Notes under the pieces: model-generated
Seen by the model: the letters and a program-made list of their open reading frames with translations, nothing else
Told to the model about the DNA's origin: nothing
Database searches by the model: none
Part shown: positions 43,367 to 52,678 of the stretch, piece by piece
Numbering within the stretch: the stretch's first letter is position 1
How the letters are laid out: every line of letters begins with the position of its first letter
Made by a program: the position numbers and the translations under genes
Assembly: GCA_012729555.1 (NCBI GenBank)
Contig: JAAYCX010000044.1
Span: 1-64,000, forward strand
Reading direction: 5' to 3'
From: Acidobacteriota bacterium
GTDB lineage: Bacteria; Acidobacteriota; UBA6911
DNA: 64,000 nt

Positions 43367-45721
43367 ATGGCGGATCTGACGGGAATCAACGGACAGAGGG
43401 AAGATTTCAGGGTGGTCGGGAAAACGGACCTCCCGGGCAAGCTGTCATGGGCCGTCGCTTCGGGCCTCGCCAGATTCGGGATCGACTATGTCGTTCCCGA
43501 TATGCTCGAGGCCAAATTCCTGCGCAGCCCGCACGCGCATGCGCGCATCAAGGGGTACAACCTGGAAAAGGCCAGGGCGGTTCCCGGAGTGGTGGACATC
43601 GTCACCTGGAAGGACGAGGATCTGAAAAAGCTCGCCCGCGGCGGCATCGGCGGTCCGCCCCAGCCCTTCATTTCCGATGTCGCCGAGGAAGAGAACGTGG
43701 AGGTGGGCTTCATCGTCGTCGCGGAAAACGGGGATATCTGCGACGAAGCCCTGAAAGCGCTCGAGGTGGATTGGGAAATCCTGCCCCATATCGTCGATAT
43801 CAAGGCGGGAAGGGAGGCCGATGCCCCCGTCATCCGTCCCCAGGACCGGGGGGGCGTCGTCAACCCGTTCGGAGGGGGGGGCGGCGACAATCCGCCGAAA
43901 CAGGGGAACGTGGCCTATTCGAACCAGATCCAGGGGGATGTGGAAAAAGGGTTCGGCGAGGCCGATTACATCATCGAGTACGACCTGAATATGCCCGCCT
44001 ACGCCTCCGCTTCCCCCAACCCCCACGGATCGGTGGCCTGGTGGTTCGACGACCCCTACCGGGGGAGAGACAATATCCACATCGAAGGCGCCGTCTGGCA
44101 CGCGAGCGGCGGCAAGAACGCGATCGGGCAATTGTATGGGCTGCCCCCGGAAAAGACCGTGCAGGAAGGGCTGTTCCAGGGGGGGAAGTACTGCGACTGG
44201 ACCATCCGCCGGTCCCAGCAGATCACCCCGCTCCTTGCCAAGAGGACCGGCAGGCCCGTGCGCTGCGCCAACACCCGCCGCGACACCTTCGACTTCATGA
44301 TCCAGCAGCGTTTCATTCACATGAAGGTCGGTTTCACCAAAGACGGCCTGATCACGGCGTTTGACGATTTCTCCGTCACCGACGGCGGCACCACGGGCAA
44401 TTCCTTTTTCGGGACGATCGGCGACCAGGGGTACGGCCCCTACATCGGGACCAAGTGCCTGAACATCCGTCAGCGGATGGAGGTGGTCGACAGCAACCGC
44501 GGCTTGATGCCGTTCAGTTCGCAGTTCTGCCCCTTCAACTGGGACTCGGTGACCATGGCCATCCACATGATCGCCGAGAAACTCGGCAAGGACCCGATCG
44601 ACGTCGCCAGGCTCAACCTGCACGGACCCGACGGCCAGAACGACCACAGGCCGGTTCCCAGCTTCGATGCCTGCATCGAGGCGGGAAAGAAGATGATGAA
44701 CTGGAACTGGCACAAGAACGGGGCCAGGCGGCTGCCCGACGGGCGGATGCACGGGGCCGGTTTCCGCTACCAGATGTGCCCCCGGCACGCGATGGGGAGC
44801 GATTTTCACGCCGTGCTCGAGCTTCGTAACGGCGTGGTGCGCATGCCGATCCAGGGCCCCCACGCCGGGGTGTTTTCGGTCGAAGGCGTGGCCATGATCG
44901 CGGCCGAAGAGCTCGGGCTCGAAGCCACGGACATCCACATCGACTACGATCCCGACGCGGTGTTCGTGTCGATCAGCGGCGGGGCCGACGGCCTCGTGGC
45001 CACCGGCTGGGTGATGAAGGAATGCTGCCACATCTTCCGGCGCCGCGTCTTCGAGGCGGCCATCGCGGAAGCGGACAAGCCGGCCGCCGGCGGGTTCGGC
45101 GGCCCGCCGCGCAAGCTGCCTCCCAACCCGTTGAAGGGGAAAAAGCCCGAAGATCTGGATATCGTGGGCGGAAAGATCGTACTCAAGTCGGACCCGGGCG
45201 CCGGGGTGCCGCTCAGGAGTCTCGCGTCCAACGTCTACGCGACCTTCGCCGGGCATCCGCCCGACCCGCTCTGGCCCACCAGGTACGACACCCTGAACAC
45301 GCTCTATTGCGAAGTGGCGGTGGATACCGAAACCGGGCAGGTGGAGATCCTGCGCTACGGGGCCGCGGTGGATTCGGGCAAGGTCATCCGACGGGTTTCG
45401 CTCGAAAGCCAGCTCGACCAGGTGGCGTTCTTCAGCCAGGGATGCCAGATGTTCGAGGACTACTACTACGACAAGAGCACCGGCGTGAAGCTCAACACCG
45501 ACATGATCGAGTACAAGAAACCGGGGATGCTGGACGTGCCGAAGCTCGAAACCGACCTGGTGGAGACGCGGGCGGGGAACGGGACCTACGGCGCCAACGG
45601 CATCAGTCACTCCATGGCCAACACCCACATGATCATTTGCGCCATCTACAACGCGATCGGCAAATGGGTGGACCCGCCGGCCACGCCCGACCGGGTGCTC
45701 AAGGCGCTGGGCAAGATCTGA
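43367..45721 (+). CDS. Molybdenum hydroxylase large subunit (xanthine dehydrogenase family), stand-alone, lacking the usual active-site Glu
   Basis: 784 residues. The a/b hammerhead domain (about 25-160: YVVPDMLEAKFLRSPHAHARIKGYNLEKA) is followed by two molybdopterin-binding domains (LLAKRTGRPVRCANTRRDTF, EVAVDTETGQVEILRYGAAVDSGKVI, and the ending PPATPDRVLKALGKI). Enzymes of this family hydroxylate aldehydes or N-heterocycles with water. The neighbouring second copy has GIGEN near its C-terminus, containing the catalytic Glu; here the aligned segment is GISHS, placing H748 there. There are no adjacent FAD or 2Fe-2S subunit genes, which such enzymes normally need. GGGAGC precedes the ATG. It may use separate electron partners or do non-hydroxylase chemistry. 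Confidence 0.82.
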   Translation: MADLTGINGQREDFRVVGKTDLPGKLSWAVASGLARFGIDYVVPDMLEAKFLRSPHAHARIKGYNLEKARAVPGVVDIVTWKDEDLKKLARGGIGGPPQPFISDVAEEENVEVGFIVVAENGDICDEALKALEVDWEILPHIVDIKAGREADAPVIRPQDRGGVVNPFGGGGGDNPPKQGNVAYSNQIQGDVEKGFGEADYIIEYDLNMPAYASASPNPHGSVAWWFDDPYRGRDNIHIEGAVWHASGGKNAIGQLYGLPPEKTVQEGLFQGGKYCDWTIRRSQQITPLLAKRTGRPVRCANTRRDTFDFMIQQRFIHMKVGFTKDGLITAFDDFSVTDGGTTGNSFFGTIGDQGYGPYIGTKCLNIRQRMEVVDSNRGLMPFSSQFCPFNWDSVTMAIHMIAEKLGKDPIDVARLNLHGPDGQNDHRPVPSFDACIEAGKKMMNWNWHKNGARRLPDGRMHGAGFRYQMCPRHAMGSDFHAVLELRNGVVRMPIQGPHAGVFSVEGVAMIAAEELGLEATDIHIDYDPDAVFVSISGGADGLVATGWVMKECCHIFRRRVFEAAIAEADKPAAGGFGGPPRKLPPNPLKGKKPEDLDIVGGKIVLKSDPGAGVPLRSLASNVYATFAGHPPDPLWPTRYDTLNTLYCEVAVDTETGQVEILRYGAAVDSGKVIRRVSLESQLDQVAFFSQGCQMFEDYYYDKSTGVKLNTDMIEYKKPGMLDVPKLETDLVETRAGNGTYGANGISHSMANTHMIICAIYNAIGKWVDPPATPDRVLKALGKI

Positions 45722-45732
45722 TGACCCGCCTT

Positions 45733-46617
45733 CTATCGTGGCGGCGCCGGGTCAGGACCCGGCGCCGCCTCCGCGAATAGCCTGTCAAACAGCTCCACCG
45801 ATCCCGGGGCGTACCCGGCGTAGTGGTTGTTGAAATAGACGTAGACCTGGAACGCCTTTGCGAGGACCGCCTTGATGGGAGGGATCCAGGCGCGCATTTC
45901 CGGGGTCCGGTCCAGGAGGAGCGATTCGAAGGGGCGTCGGCGCACCCCCGCGTCCTGCGCCCGCCCTATCGCCGCATCCATCTCTTTTCGATGGCCCAGG
46001 AAGCGCACGTAGACGAAAGATGAGGTGAAAACCTCGCCGCGGGCGGCCAGTTTCGGGAGCGGATCCATCGTATAGTAGTCGATGAATACGAGCGAGACGC
46101 TCCGGCCGCGCAGGAGGTCCAGCAGCGGCGGCCGGACCCACAGGGGGTTCCGGATCTCGATCCCCCACCGGAATCCGGACGGGAGGAGCGGGAGAAAGCG
46201 TTTCAACCTCCGGACGAAATCCTCGCCGGTCCGGTATTCCTGCGGGTCCTTCCCCTTGGCGACATAGGGGAACTGCAGGATCATCGGCCCCAGCCGACTC
46301 CCCAGGCCCGACATCACGGAGATGAACTCCTTCAGCTCCGTCTCGCACCCCTCCAGGTACTTGTCATGGCTGATGACCCTGGGGACCTTCGCCGAGAAGA
46401 TGAATCCCGCGGGCGTCTTCGTCTTCCAGCTTTCCACCGTTTTACGGCTCGGCGTGCGGTACCAGGTGGAGTCCACTTCCACCGTCTGCAGCTTTTCCGA
46501 ATAGGCCCGGATCATCTCGCCGGGATCCACGGAATCGGGATAGAAGGAGCCGCACCAGTCCGTGGAACTCCAGCTCGAAGTCCCCACATGCAGATTGGGC
46601 GGAAAGGGTGCCGGCAT
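45733..46617 (-). CDS. DUF72 (YecE-like) TIM-barrel protein
   Basis: 294 residues. HVGTSSWSSTDWCGSFYPDSVDPGEMIRAYSEKLQTVEVDSTWYRTPS is the DUF72 opening, and MILQFPYVAKG, GIEIRNPLWVRPPLLDLL, FVYVRFLG and VYVYFNNHYAGYAPGSV follow in order. The family is a metal-free-looking TIM barrel without firmly known function. Its ATG overlaps the Fic stop by one base, so the two are coupled. The last 14 residues are encoded by a large GC inverted repeat that also lies just past the convergent molybdenum hydroxylase stop. Confidence 0.9.
   Translation of the reverse strand: MPAPFPPNLHVGTSSWSSTDWCGSFYPDSVDPGEMIRAYSEKLQTVEVDSTWYRTPSRKTVESWKTKTPAGFIFSAKVPRVISHDKYLEGCETELKEFISVMSGLGSRLGPMILQFPYVAKGKDPQEYRTGEDFVRRLKRFLPLLPSGFRWGIEIRNPLWVRPPLLDLLRGRSVSLVFIDYYTMDPLPKLAARGEVFTSSFVYVRFLGHRKEMDAAIGRAQDAGVRRRPFESLLLDRTPEMRAWIPPIKAVLAKAFQVYVYFNNHYAGYAPGSVELFDRLFAEAAPGPDPAPPR
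45740..45769. terminator. 14-bp-arm inverted repeat between convergent genes (possible bidirectional terminator)
   Basis: GGCGGCGCCGGGTC, two-base centre AG, then its exact complement. It starts 18 bases past the hydroxylase stop and overlaps the 3' end of the DUF72 coding region. No T-tract follows on either side, so termination would need Rho or the hairpin alone. Confidence 0.45.
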
Positions 46618-47786
46618 CAGGCTTGCGGCTTCGCCCGCGGCGGCAGGAAGGCGAGAATCGACTGGCGTCGTGCCACGTATCCTTTGGGCGTCAGTGCCAG
46701 CAGCCCCATCCTGACCAGGGCATTGACGTCGCGCGAAAGGGTCTTGGCGGTCCTGAGGGCATATGCCCTGGCCAGGCGCGGTGATATTTCCGGCAGTTTC
46801 GCCATGGGAACCGGCTCCTGCCTCCGCGACAGGTCCAGCACCAGATGACGTTGACGCTGCTGGCTGGGATTGCCTCTGTCCCGGAAGAGCTCGTGCACGT
46901 AGTTTCGCCAGGCAACGTCCCACTGCTGGTTCCAGATGGTTTCCAATTGGCCCTGGAGCCCGTCCAGAAAACCCTGGATGGCATAGGCCACGAAGGAGGT
47001 CACCTCGCCTCCCGATCTGCCGGCGTGGTCCAACTGGCGGTAATACTCGGTCCGGGTCTGGTTGTAATGGTTGCTCGGCAGGTGCGCGGCCGGCGCCGGC
47101 ACGCCCGAACGGATGAGGATTTCGAACTCCACCAGCCGTGCGGTGCGCCCGTTGCCATCTCCGAAGGGATGAATCCAGGCGATGTACAGATGCGCGAGGA
47201 TGGCCTTCAACGTTGCGAATGCGATCTCCATTCCCTTCTGCGGCCGGAAGTCCGGCCCGTTCAGCCATTGGCACAACCGGTCCAGCAGATATTCGCAGTC
47301 TTCCGCCGGCGCGCCCCGGTATTTGCCCACCAGGACGGAATGGGTGCGAAGCTGACCCGGTTGCACCCCTTCCTCCAGTTTCAAATTTGCCAGCACTTCC
47401 CGGTTGTGTGCCTGGATGGCCGCCGCCGAGAGCGGCTCGCCCCCGCCTGTCGCCACATCGTCCAGGATGCGGTTGCAGGCGGCAAGAACGTTGTCGATTT
47501 CCTGCTTCTGGTACTCCAGCGAGGGCGGCACCTCCAGGTTGCCGTCCAGATGCCTGCGGACCTGGTCTTCGGTGAGCGTGTTGCCCTCGATGGCCGTCGT
47601 AGCGGCGATCCCCTTCGCCAGAAACAGCTTGTAGAGCTCTTCCGCCGTCGAAGGACGTAGCGGCACCCGTGCGATATGCTCGCACTTCGACTGGCATTCC
47701 CCCAGCGCCATCCAGGTGGACGGCGACAGACCGTGCAGGTCCGCCTGGAATTTCAGCCAAGGGTGGGTCTTCTCGTATGTCCTCAT
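46617..47786 (-). CDS. Fic-family AMP transferase with N-terminal inhibitory helix
   Basis: 389 residues. The Fic core motif IHPFGDGNGRTARLVEFEIL contains the catalytic His and the nucleotide-binding residues. An N-terminal inhibitory motif TTAIEGN ((S/T)xxxE(G/N)) indicates self-inhibition (class II). A Fic-N-like region precedes, and the C-terminal 90 residues resemble a winged helix (RTAKTLSRDVNALVRMGLLALTPKG). Fic enzymes usually attach AMP to protein hydroxyl groups. The ATG has AGGA five bases upstream; the in-frame TTG at 47807 is less likely. It is coupled to the DUF72 gene. Confidence 0.93.
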   Translation of the reverse strand: MRTYEKTHPWLKFQADLHGLSPSTWMALGECQSKCEHIARVPLRPSTAEELYKLFLAKGIAATTAIEGNTLTEDQVRRHLDGNLEVPPSLEYQKQEIDNVLAACNRILDDVATGGGEPLSAAAIQAHNREVLANLKLEEGVQPGQLRTHSVLVGKYRGAPAEDCEYLLDRLCQWLNGPDFRPQKGMEIAFATLKAILAHLYIAWIHPFGDGNGRTARLVEFEILIRSGVPAPAAHLPSNHYNQTRTEYYRQLDHAGRSGGEVTSFVAYAIQGFLDGLQGQLETIWNQQWDVAWRNYVHELFRDRGNPSQQRQRHLVLDLSRRQEPVPMAKLPEISPRLARAYALRTAKTLSRDVNALVRMGLLALTPKGYVARRQSILAFLPPRAKPQA

Positions 47787-47969
47787 TGATGTCCTATGTA
47801 TAACCAATACTCATAATATATAACGGAGAATATGTCTTCTTCAATGTCCAAGTCTGAGATCCACTGTTGCCTTATCGAGCGTACTGCGCGACGGAACGGT
47901 TTATGGGCGATTCCGAACCATGAGCGGGAATTCGAGGAGGCCCGCTGCGGCCGGCCTCCTTCATGGATT

Positions 47970-48551
47970 CTATCCCAGCTTTTTCATGCTTTCCATCGGG
48001 TTCAAATTGAGCTCGAGGCGCTCGATGATCGCGGCGAGCCGTTTTTGCCTGCCTTGGTCGGTCTTGGCGCCCAGAAAATACGACCTGGCGTAGGTTCTGC
48101 GCGCGGAGGGCGTCATCTTCACGAAATTCGCGTAGGCGCTGCCATGAGCTTTCAGCATATCCTCGAACGACCGTACCTGGTCGTCGGTCAGGGCGCCCGG
48201 TTTCGGTGCGGTCCAGCGTCCGTTTTGTCGGGCGATCTGGACCTTCGCCCGGCCGAAATCGGTCATCAGGCCCAGCGACTCGAGCTTTTGGACGAGGCCT
48301 TTGTTTTTGTCCGACCAGTGGCTCGCGACGTCGCGCTGCTTGAAATATTTCACGTACGTATCGTCGTCGACACTCCGTATCTGGCCATCGATCCAGCCGA
48401 AGCAGAGAGCTTCCTCCAGGGCTTCGTCCGCCCTGATGGTTTCCACCCTGGAGGTTTTGCCGAAGACCAGCCAGACGCCTTCACCGGCCAGGGCGTTTTT
48501 CGTCAGCCATTTCCTGAACTGCGCGCGGTTTTTGAACAGCATCCGGTTCAT
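47970..48551 (-). CDS. YdeI/OmpD-associated family protein
   Basis: 193 residues. NRMLFKNRAQFRKWLTKNALAGEGVWLVFGKTS then EALEEALCFGWIDGQIRSVDDDTYVKYFKQR is the characteristic YdeI opening; the C-terminal part has RSFEDMLKAHGSAYANFVKMTPSARRTYARSYFLGAK. The family has been linked to polymyxin/bacteriocin resistance in some bacteria, but its chemistry is not settled. Several ATGs are in frame; the one at 48551 has GAGGAG at correct distance and the family-typical N-terminus. It stands alone between Fic and the tRNA. Confidence 0.87.
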   Translation of the reverse strand: MNRMLFKNRAQFRKWLTKNALAGEGVWLVFGKTSRVETIRADEALEEALCFGWIDGQIRSVDDDTYVKYFKQRDVASHWSDKNKGLVQKLESLGLMTDFGRAKVQIARQNGRWTAPKPGALTDDQVRSFEDMLKAHGSAYANFVKMTPSARRTYARSYFLGAKTDQGRQKRLAAIIERLELNLNPMESMKKLG

Positions 48552-48715
48552 GAGGCTCCTCATCGTCATGGGCGGGTCATGGGCGGCATGCAATAGCATA
48601 TCGCTTTTGAAGGGAAGGGGATATGCGAAAACATAAAAATGCGGGCGAATATGCAATAAACATGTCCCGACGTCTTGAGGAGGGCGGCCGCGGGTTTCCT
48701 GGTGATGGTGGGAGT

Positions 48716-48792
48716 TGGTAGCGACGGGTGGAATCGAACCACCGACCTTGGGGTTATGAATCCCACGCTCTAACCGACTGAGCTACGTCGCC
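48716..48792 (-). tRNA. trnM: tRNA-Met (anticodon CAU), CCA encoded
   Basis: The minus strand folds as a complete cloverleaf: acceptor GGCGACG pairing CGTCGCT (one G-T pair), D-arm GCTC...GAGC with AGTCGGTTA loop, anticodon loop TTCATAA with anticodon CAT, T-arm GGTGG-TTCGATT-CCACC, discriminator A and encoded CCA. The anticodon stem has one A-C mismatch next to the loop. The D-arm and A1-72 pairing are of elongator type rather than initiator; a CAU tRNA modified to read AUA (Ile) cannot be excluded. Confidence 0.95.
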
Positions 48793-49085
48793 ACAAGATC
48801 GAAGCCCGGATCGGGGGCGGGGGTGACCCGGGGCCCGGCAATCCGGCAGGCCACTCATTTTGCTGACTTCCGCGCCGCTTTTCAAGTCCAAATCGCGCCG
48901 GGCGCGGGGCCCGGTGTCGCCCCCGCCTGTAGCGTTCGCCCGACGCGGGGCGTAATGAAAGCCGAAAGGCGGGCATGACCCGCGATCACACTGAAATTGC
49001 CGATCGCCGGACCGGGCGGACGGGGCGGGAGCAGGGCCGGAGGGCCGTCGCCGTGTGGCGCCCGGGACGGGCCAGGGGGGGGAGC

Positions 49086-51548
49086 ATGGCGGACGAGGCC
49101 TGGACCTGGAAGGTCCCGGAAGCGAGCGCGCAGATCAAGCGCGAGATGACGCGGCAGGATGCCTTCGACCGGGTTTCGGGGCGGGCGATATTCACGAGGG
49201 ACATCGCGCTGCCGGGGATGCTGTACGCCAAGATCCTCGTCTCCCCGCGCGCGCACGCGCGCATCGTGAAGATGGATGTCACCCGGGCGAAGGAGCTCCC
49301 GGGGGTGCGCGACATCCTGACCTGGGACGACCCCGACATCGCCTCCGACAGCGGGACCGGGGCCGACATCTCCGCGAGCTACAGCATCCTGACCCTGCCC
49401 GGGACGGCCGATTTCTACCAGCACCCCATGGGGGTGGCCGTGGCGGCCGACAGCGAGGAGATCTGCGATCGCGCGCTGGGGCTCGTCGAGGTCGAGTGGG
49501 AGGAGCTCCCCTTCCTCCTCGACATGGAGGAGGCGGCCGGGGAGGACGCCCCGAAGATCATGCCCGAGGTGCGGCGCATGATGCCGTTTTTTCCCGGGGC
49601 GGGGGCCAAGCGCGGGCCCAACGTGATCGGGAGCGAGGACCGGAAGATCGGCGACCTCGAAAAGGGGTTCGCCGAGGCGGACAAGGTCCTGGAGTACACC
49701 ATCCGCAGGGAGATGAACACCCCGGCGGGGGTGGAGGCGATGGTGTGCGTGGCCCAGTGGAAGGAGGGGGGCCTGGACCTCTGGGTCCACCACCAGGCCA
49801 ACCCGCAGAGCGATCTGAGTTCCCCCCGCGGCATGGGGGGGATGGGGATGTTCCCCTTCGGGGGTGCCCGAGGAGAGCCCGCCTTCACCCACTGGTCCAA
49901 AATCAGGGTCACCTTCCCCTACCAGGGTTCCTGGTACGGGGGGCTGGCCTGGCTCGCCTACAGCAACTCCTTCGTGCGCCTGGCCGCCGTGCTGGCCCGG
50001 CGCGCGGCCGGCCGGCCGGTGAAACTCCTCTACGACGAGAGCGGCTTCTACTGCGGCGGGGACGAGGCGGGGACTTACCGCTGCAAGGTGGGGGCGAAAA
50101 GGGACGGGACGATCACGGCCTTTCACTGGCACATGACCGGGGCGCGCAACCCGGCGGTGGACAAGACCTACGAGTGCACCAAAATCCCCAACATCCGGGG
50201 GTCCCAGACCTGGCCGCTGACCAACAAGGGTTTCCAGGAGTGCTTCCGGCACGGGGCCGCCGCCTGCGTGCCCCACAACGTGATGTTCGACCTGGTGGCC
50301 GCCGAGTTCGGCCTCGACCCGACCGAGGTAGCCCTCCTGAACGACGGTTGCCAGGGGCACGACTGGGACTTCATTACCCGGTACCAGGAGGAGAACGGCT
50401 TCCCGCGGCGGCACAGCCTCAGGGAGGTCGTGGAGATGGGGAAGGAGGCGATCGACTGGGACCGGAAGTGGCACCCCCCGGCGGCGCGCCGCCTTCCGAG
50501 CGGGCGGATGCACGGGATGGGGTTCACCTCGATCAACGAATGGCACTGGGGCGCCGGGATGATGTCGTTCGTGAGCAACTCCCACGCCTGCCTGATGCTC
50601 CAGAACGGCAAAGTCACCATCGTCGGGCTGCGGTGCGACATGGGGATCGACACCGAGTCGGGCTACCGCCACTCGGTGGCCGCGGAAATCGGCCTCAAGT
50701 ACGAGGACGTGCTCATCCAGGAGCGGAGGGTGGACAACGGGGCCTGGTCGCTGGCCCAGCCCGCGGGGTCGAGCGGGATGGTGAACGCGGCCAGCCAGCT
50801 CGTCCTCGCCGCCCGGGAGCTGAAGGGGAAGATCCTCGAGATCGCGGCGGCGACGGGCGCCATGCCGATGGGGTTCATGATGGGGGCGCCGGGCGGCGCG
50901 AAGACCCCGCAGGCCAAAAAGCCGGAGGACTTCGACATCCGGGACAGCATGATCTTCGAGAAGGCCGACCCCGAACGGAAGCGCCCCCTGGCCCAGGTGG
51001 CGGGGGGCTTCATGAGCCAGAGCCCGGTGGTGGCCCACCCCGAGGTCCGGCCCCCGATCGCCATGATGACGGAGATGATGGGCGGGGGGCGGAAGTATTA
51101 CGTCATGGGGCGGCAGGCGCACTTCATCGAGGCCGAGGTGGACGTGGAGACGGGGAGGGTCCACGTTACGGGGATCGTGTGCGTCAACGACGTCGGCCAC
51201 ATCTTCAACCGCCGGGGGTGCGAGGCGCAGCAGTACGGCGGCGCCGTCATGGGGCTGGGCAAGAGCGCCACCGAGGAGAAGGTCTTCTGCCCCCGGACGG
51301 GGGTCGGGCTCAATTTCGACCTGGCCCACTATCATTTCGCCACGATGAACGATTACCCCGCCGTCCGCTGCCTGCTCAACGAGAGCCACCTCGGGTACGG
51401 GGCGTACGGATCGTTCGGGATCGGGGAGAACGTGGGGGCGGCGCTGGCGGCCATCACCTCGTCGGCCATCCACAACGCGACGGGGAAGTGGATCCTCGAC
51501 CACCCCATCACGCCCGACAGGGTGCTGCGGGCGCTGGGGAAGATCTAG
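49086..51548 (+). CDS. Molybdenum hydroxylase large subunit (xanthine dehydrogenase family), second stand-alone copy
   Basis: 820 residues. It shows the same architecture as the copy 5.7 kb upstream: hammerhead domain (IFTRDIALPGMLYAKILVSPRAHARIVKMD), molybdopterin-binding domains (RRAAGRPVKLLYDESGFYCGG, AEVDVETGRVHVTGIVCVNDVGHI) and the ending HPITPDRVLRALGKI. The expected catalytic Glu is present as E781 in GSFGIGENVGAA. A Met/Gly/Pro-rich insert (FMMGAPGGAKTPQAKKPEDF) is also present in related position in the other copy. No FAD or iron-sulfur subunit genes adjoin it. Its stop TAG is shared, on the opposite strand, with the stop of the convergent sensor gene (CTAG). Confidence 0.85.
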   Translation: MADEAWTWKVPEASAQIKREMTRQDAFDRVSGRAIFTRDIALPGMLYAKILVSPRAHARIVKMDVTRAKELPGVRDILTWDDPDIASDSGTGADISASYSILTLPGTADFYQHPMGVAVAADSEEICDRALGLVEVEWEELPFLLDMEEAAGEDAPKIMPEVRRMMPFFPGAGAKRGPNVIGSEDRKIGDLEKGFAEADKVLEYTIRREMNTPAGVEAMVCVAQWKEGGLDLWVHHQANPQSDLSSPRGMGGMGMFPFGGARGEPAFTHWSKIRVTFPYQGSWYGGLAWLAYSNSFVRLAAVLARRAAGRPVKLLYDESGFYCGGDEAGTYRCKVGAKRDGTITAFHWHMTGARNPAVDKTYECTKIPNIRGSQTWPLTNKGFQECFRHGAAACVPHNVMFDLVAAEFGLDPTEVALLNDGCQGHDWDFITRYQEENGFPRRHSLREVVEMGKEAIDWDRKWHPPAARRLPSGRMHGMGFTSINEWHWGAGMMSFVSNSHACLMLQNGKVTIVGLRCDMGIDTESGYRHSVAAEIGLKYEDVLIQERRVDNGAWSLAQPAGSSGMVNAASQLVLAARELKGKILEIAAATGAMPMGFMMGAPGGAKTPQAKKPEDFDIRDSMIFEKADPERKRPLAQVAGGFMSQSPVVAHPEVRPPIAMMTEMMGGGRKYYVMGRQAHFIEAEVDVETGRVHVTGIVCVNDVGHIFNRRGCEAQQYGGAVMGLGKSATEEKVFCPRTGVGLNFDLAHYHFATMNDYPAVRCLLNESHLGYGAYGSFGIGENVGAALAAITSSAIHNATGKWILDHPITPDRVLRALGKI

Positions 51549-52627
51549 GCTCCTCCCTTCGGGTCCGTCACGGCGCGGGTGAGAAAGAAGGCGAGGCCCA
51601 GCACGATCAGGGCCCCGATCCCGGAAACCATCAGGAAGGTCGCCGTCATCGAGGACTGGGCGTCCAGGAGCGGCTTGTCCGAGATCCCGACGCACAGCAT
51701 CCCCACCACGGCGCTCCGGCGGTTGCGCAGGGGCTCGCAGGCGGCCAGCTGGCGGCCTGACCCCTCGTGGACCCGGCCGAAAAAAGTCTTCCCCAGGGAC
51801 AGGACGGTGCGCCCGATGTCGGCGTGGGCGCGCGTGCCGGCTTCCCCCTCCCCGTCCGGGGTCGCGGCGTTGGTCGCCACCCGCACGTCGCCCAGGTGGA
51901 GGGAAACGATCCCGTCGGACGCGTCGTCGGCGTGGCGCGCGCCGAACACGAAATCGCCGATCCGGGTCACGAGCCGGGTGTCGCGGTTGAGGAGGATCCC
52001 CCCGTAGAGCACTCCCTTGAAGCCGGAGCTGGTCTCCACCGGCGTCGCCGCGATCAGGGCCAGCCCGCTGTCGACCTCGGGCCGGGCGTCGGGGGAGGAA
52101 TGGATCGGGACGCGGGCCTGCTGCGCCAGCGCCTGCCCCTCCCTGCGGAGCGACTCGGGCGGGAGCACCTCCGTCCCCGCCGAGGTTCCCCCGGACAGGG
52201 CGTTCTTGAGGTAATCGAGGATGGGGAGACGGTCGGCCCCGGGCTGCTCCAGATCCCTCTCGAGCGCCCGCAGCATCCTCGGACTCCGGGTGTCCACGAA
52301 GGTCAGGAAATGGAGGCGCTGTTCCTCGCGGATGCGCGCGAGAAGGCCGGGGACCGTCTCCCTCCCTCCCGGTTCCAGCGCCAGGGCCAGGCGCTCCGAG
52401 CGCGCCGCCCCCTGGACCGATTGCCGCACGGAGTCCCGCGCGAAGGCGTAGACCATCGAGGCGGACCGGAGGTCCTGGCGGAGCTGTTTGAGTTCCTCGT
52501 CCAGCATGGTCCGGGTGAGGATCCTGGACCCCATGAACGCGGCCAGGACGGTGCTCAGGATGGCGATCAGGATGAACCCGGCCGCAATCCTGGCGCGCAG
52601 GGACAGATTTCGAAGAAGCTTCGTCAT
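51545..52627 (-). CDS. Membrane sensor protein with extracytoplasmic cache-type domain, truncated at HAMP
   Basis: 360 residues: one N-terminal transmembrane helix (LRARIAAGFILIAILSTVLAAFM), a large periplasmic domain of about 270 residues resembling the single-cache region of chemoreceptors and sensor kinases (VRQSVQGAARSERLALAL, FKGVLYGGILLNRDTRLV, VVGMLCVGISDKPLL), a second helix (MVSGIGALIVLGLAFFLTRAV), and then TDPKGGA and stop. In full proteins VTDPL.. begins the HAMP linker, followed by a signalling domain. Here everything after the first HAMP residues is missing, and the stop overlaps the stop of the convergent hydroxylase gene. It could be a decayed receptor or a dominant-negative form. 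An upstream ATG at 52657 is an alternative start. Confidence 0.75.
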   Translation of the reverse strand: MTKLLRNLSLRARIAAGFILIAILSTVLAAFMGSRILTRTMLDEELKQLRQDLRSASMVYAFARDSVRQSVQGAARSERLALALEPGGRETVPGLLARIREEQRLHFLTFVDTRSPRMLRALERDLEQPGADRLPILDYLKNALSGGTSAGTEVLPPESLRREGQALAQQARVPIHSSPDARPEVDSGLALIAATPVETSSGFKGVLYGGILLNRDTRLVTRIGDFVFGARHADDASDGIVSLHLGDVRVATNAATPDGEGEAGTRAHADIGRTVLSLGKTFFGRVHEGSGRQLAACEPLRNRRSAVVGMLCVGISDKPLLDAQSSMTATFLMVSGIGALIVLGLAFFLTRAVTDPKGGA

Positions 52628-52678
52628 GGTCGGAACTCGGCCCGGCGATCCGGGCATGTCCCGGGAATCCCTCAGGTA

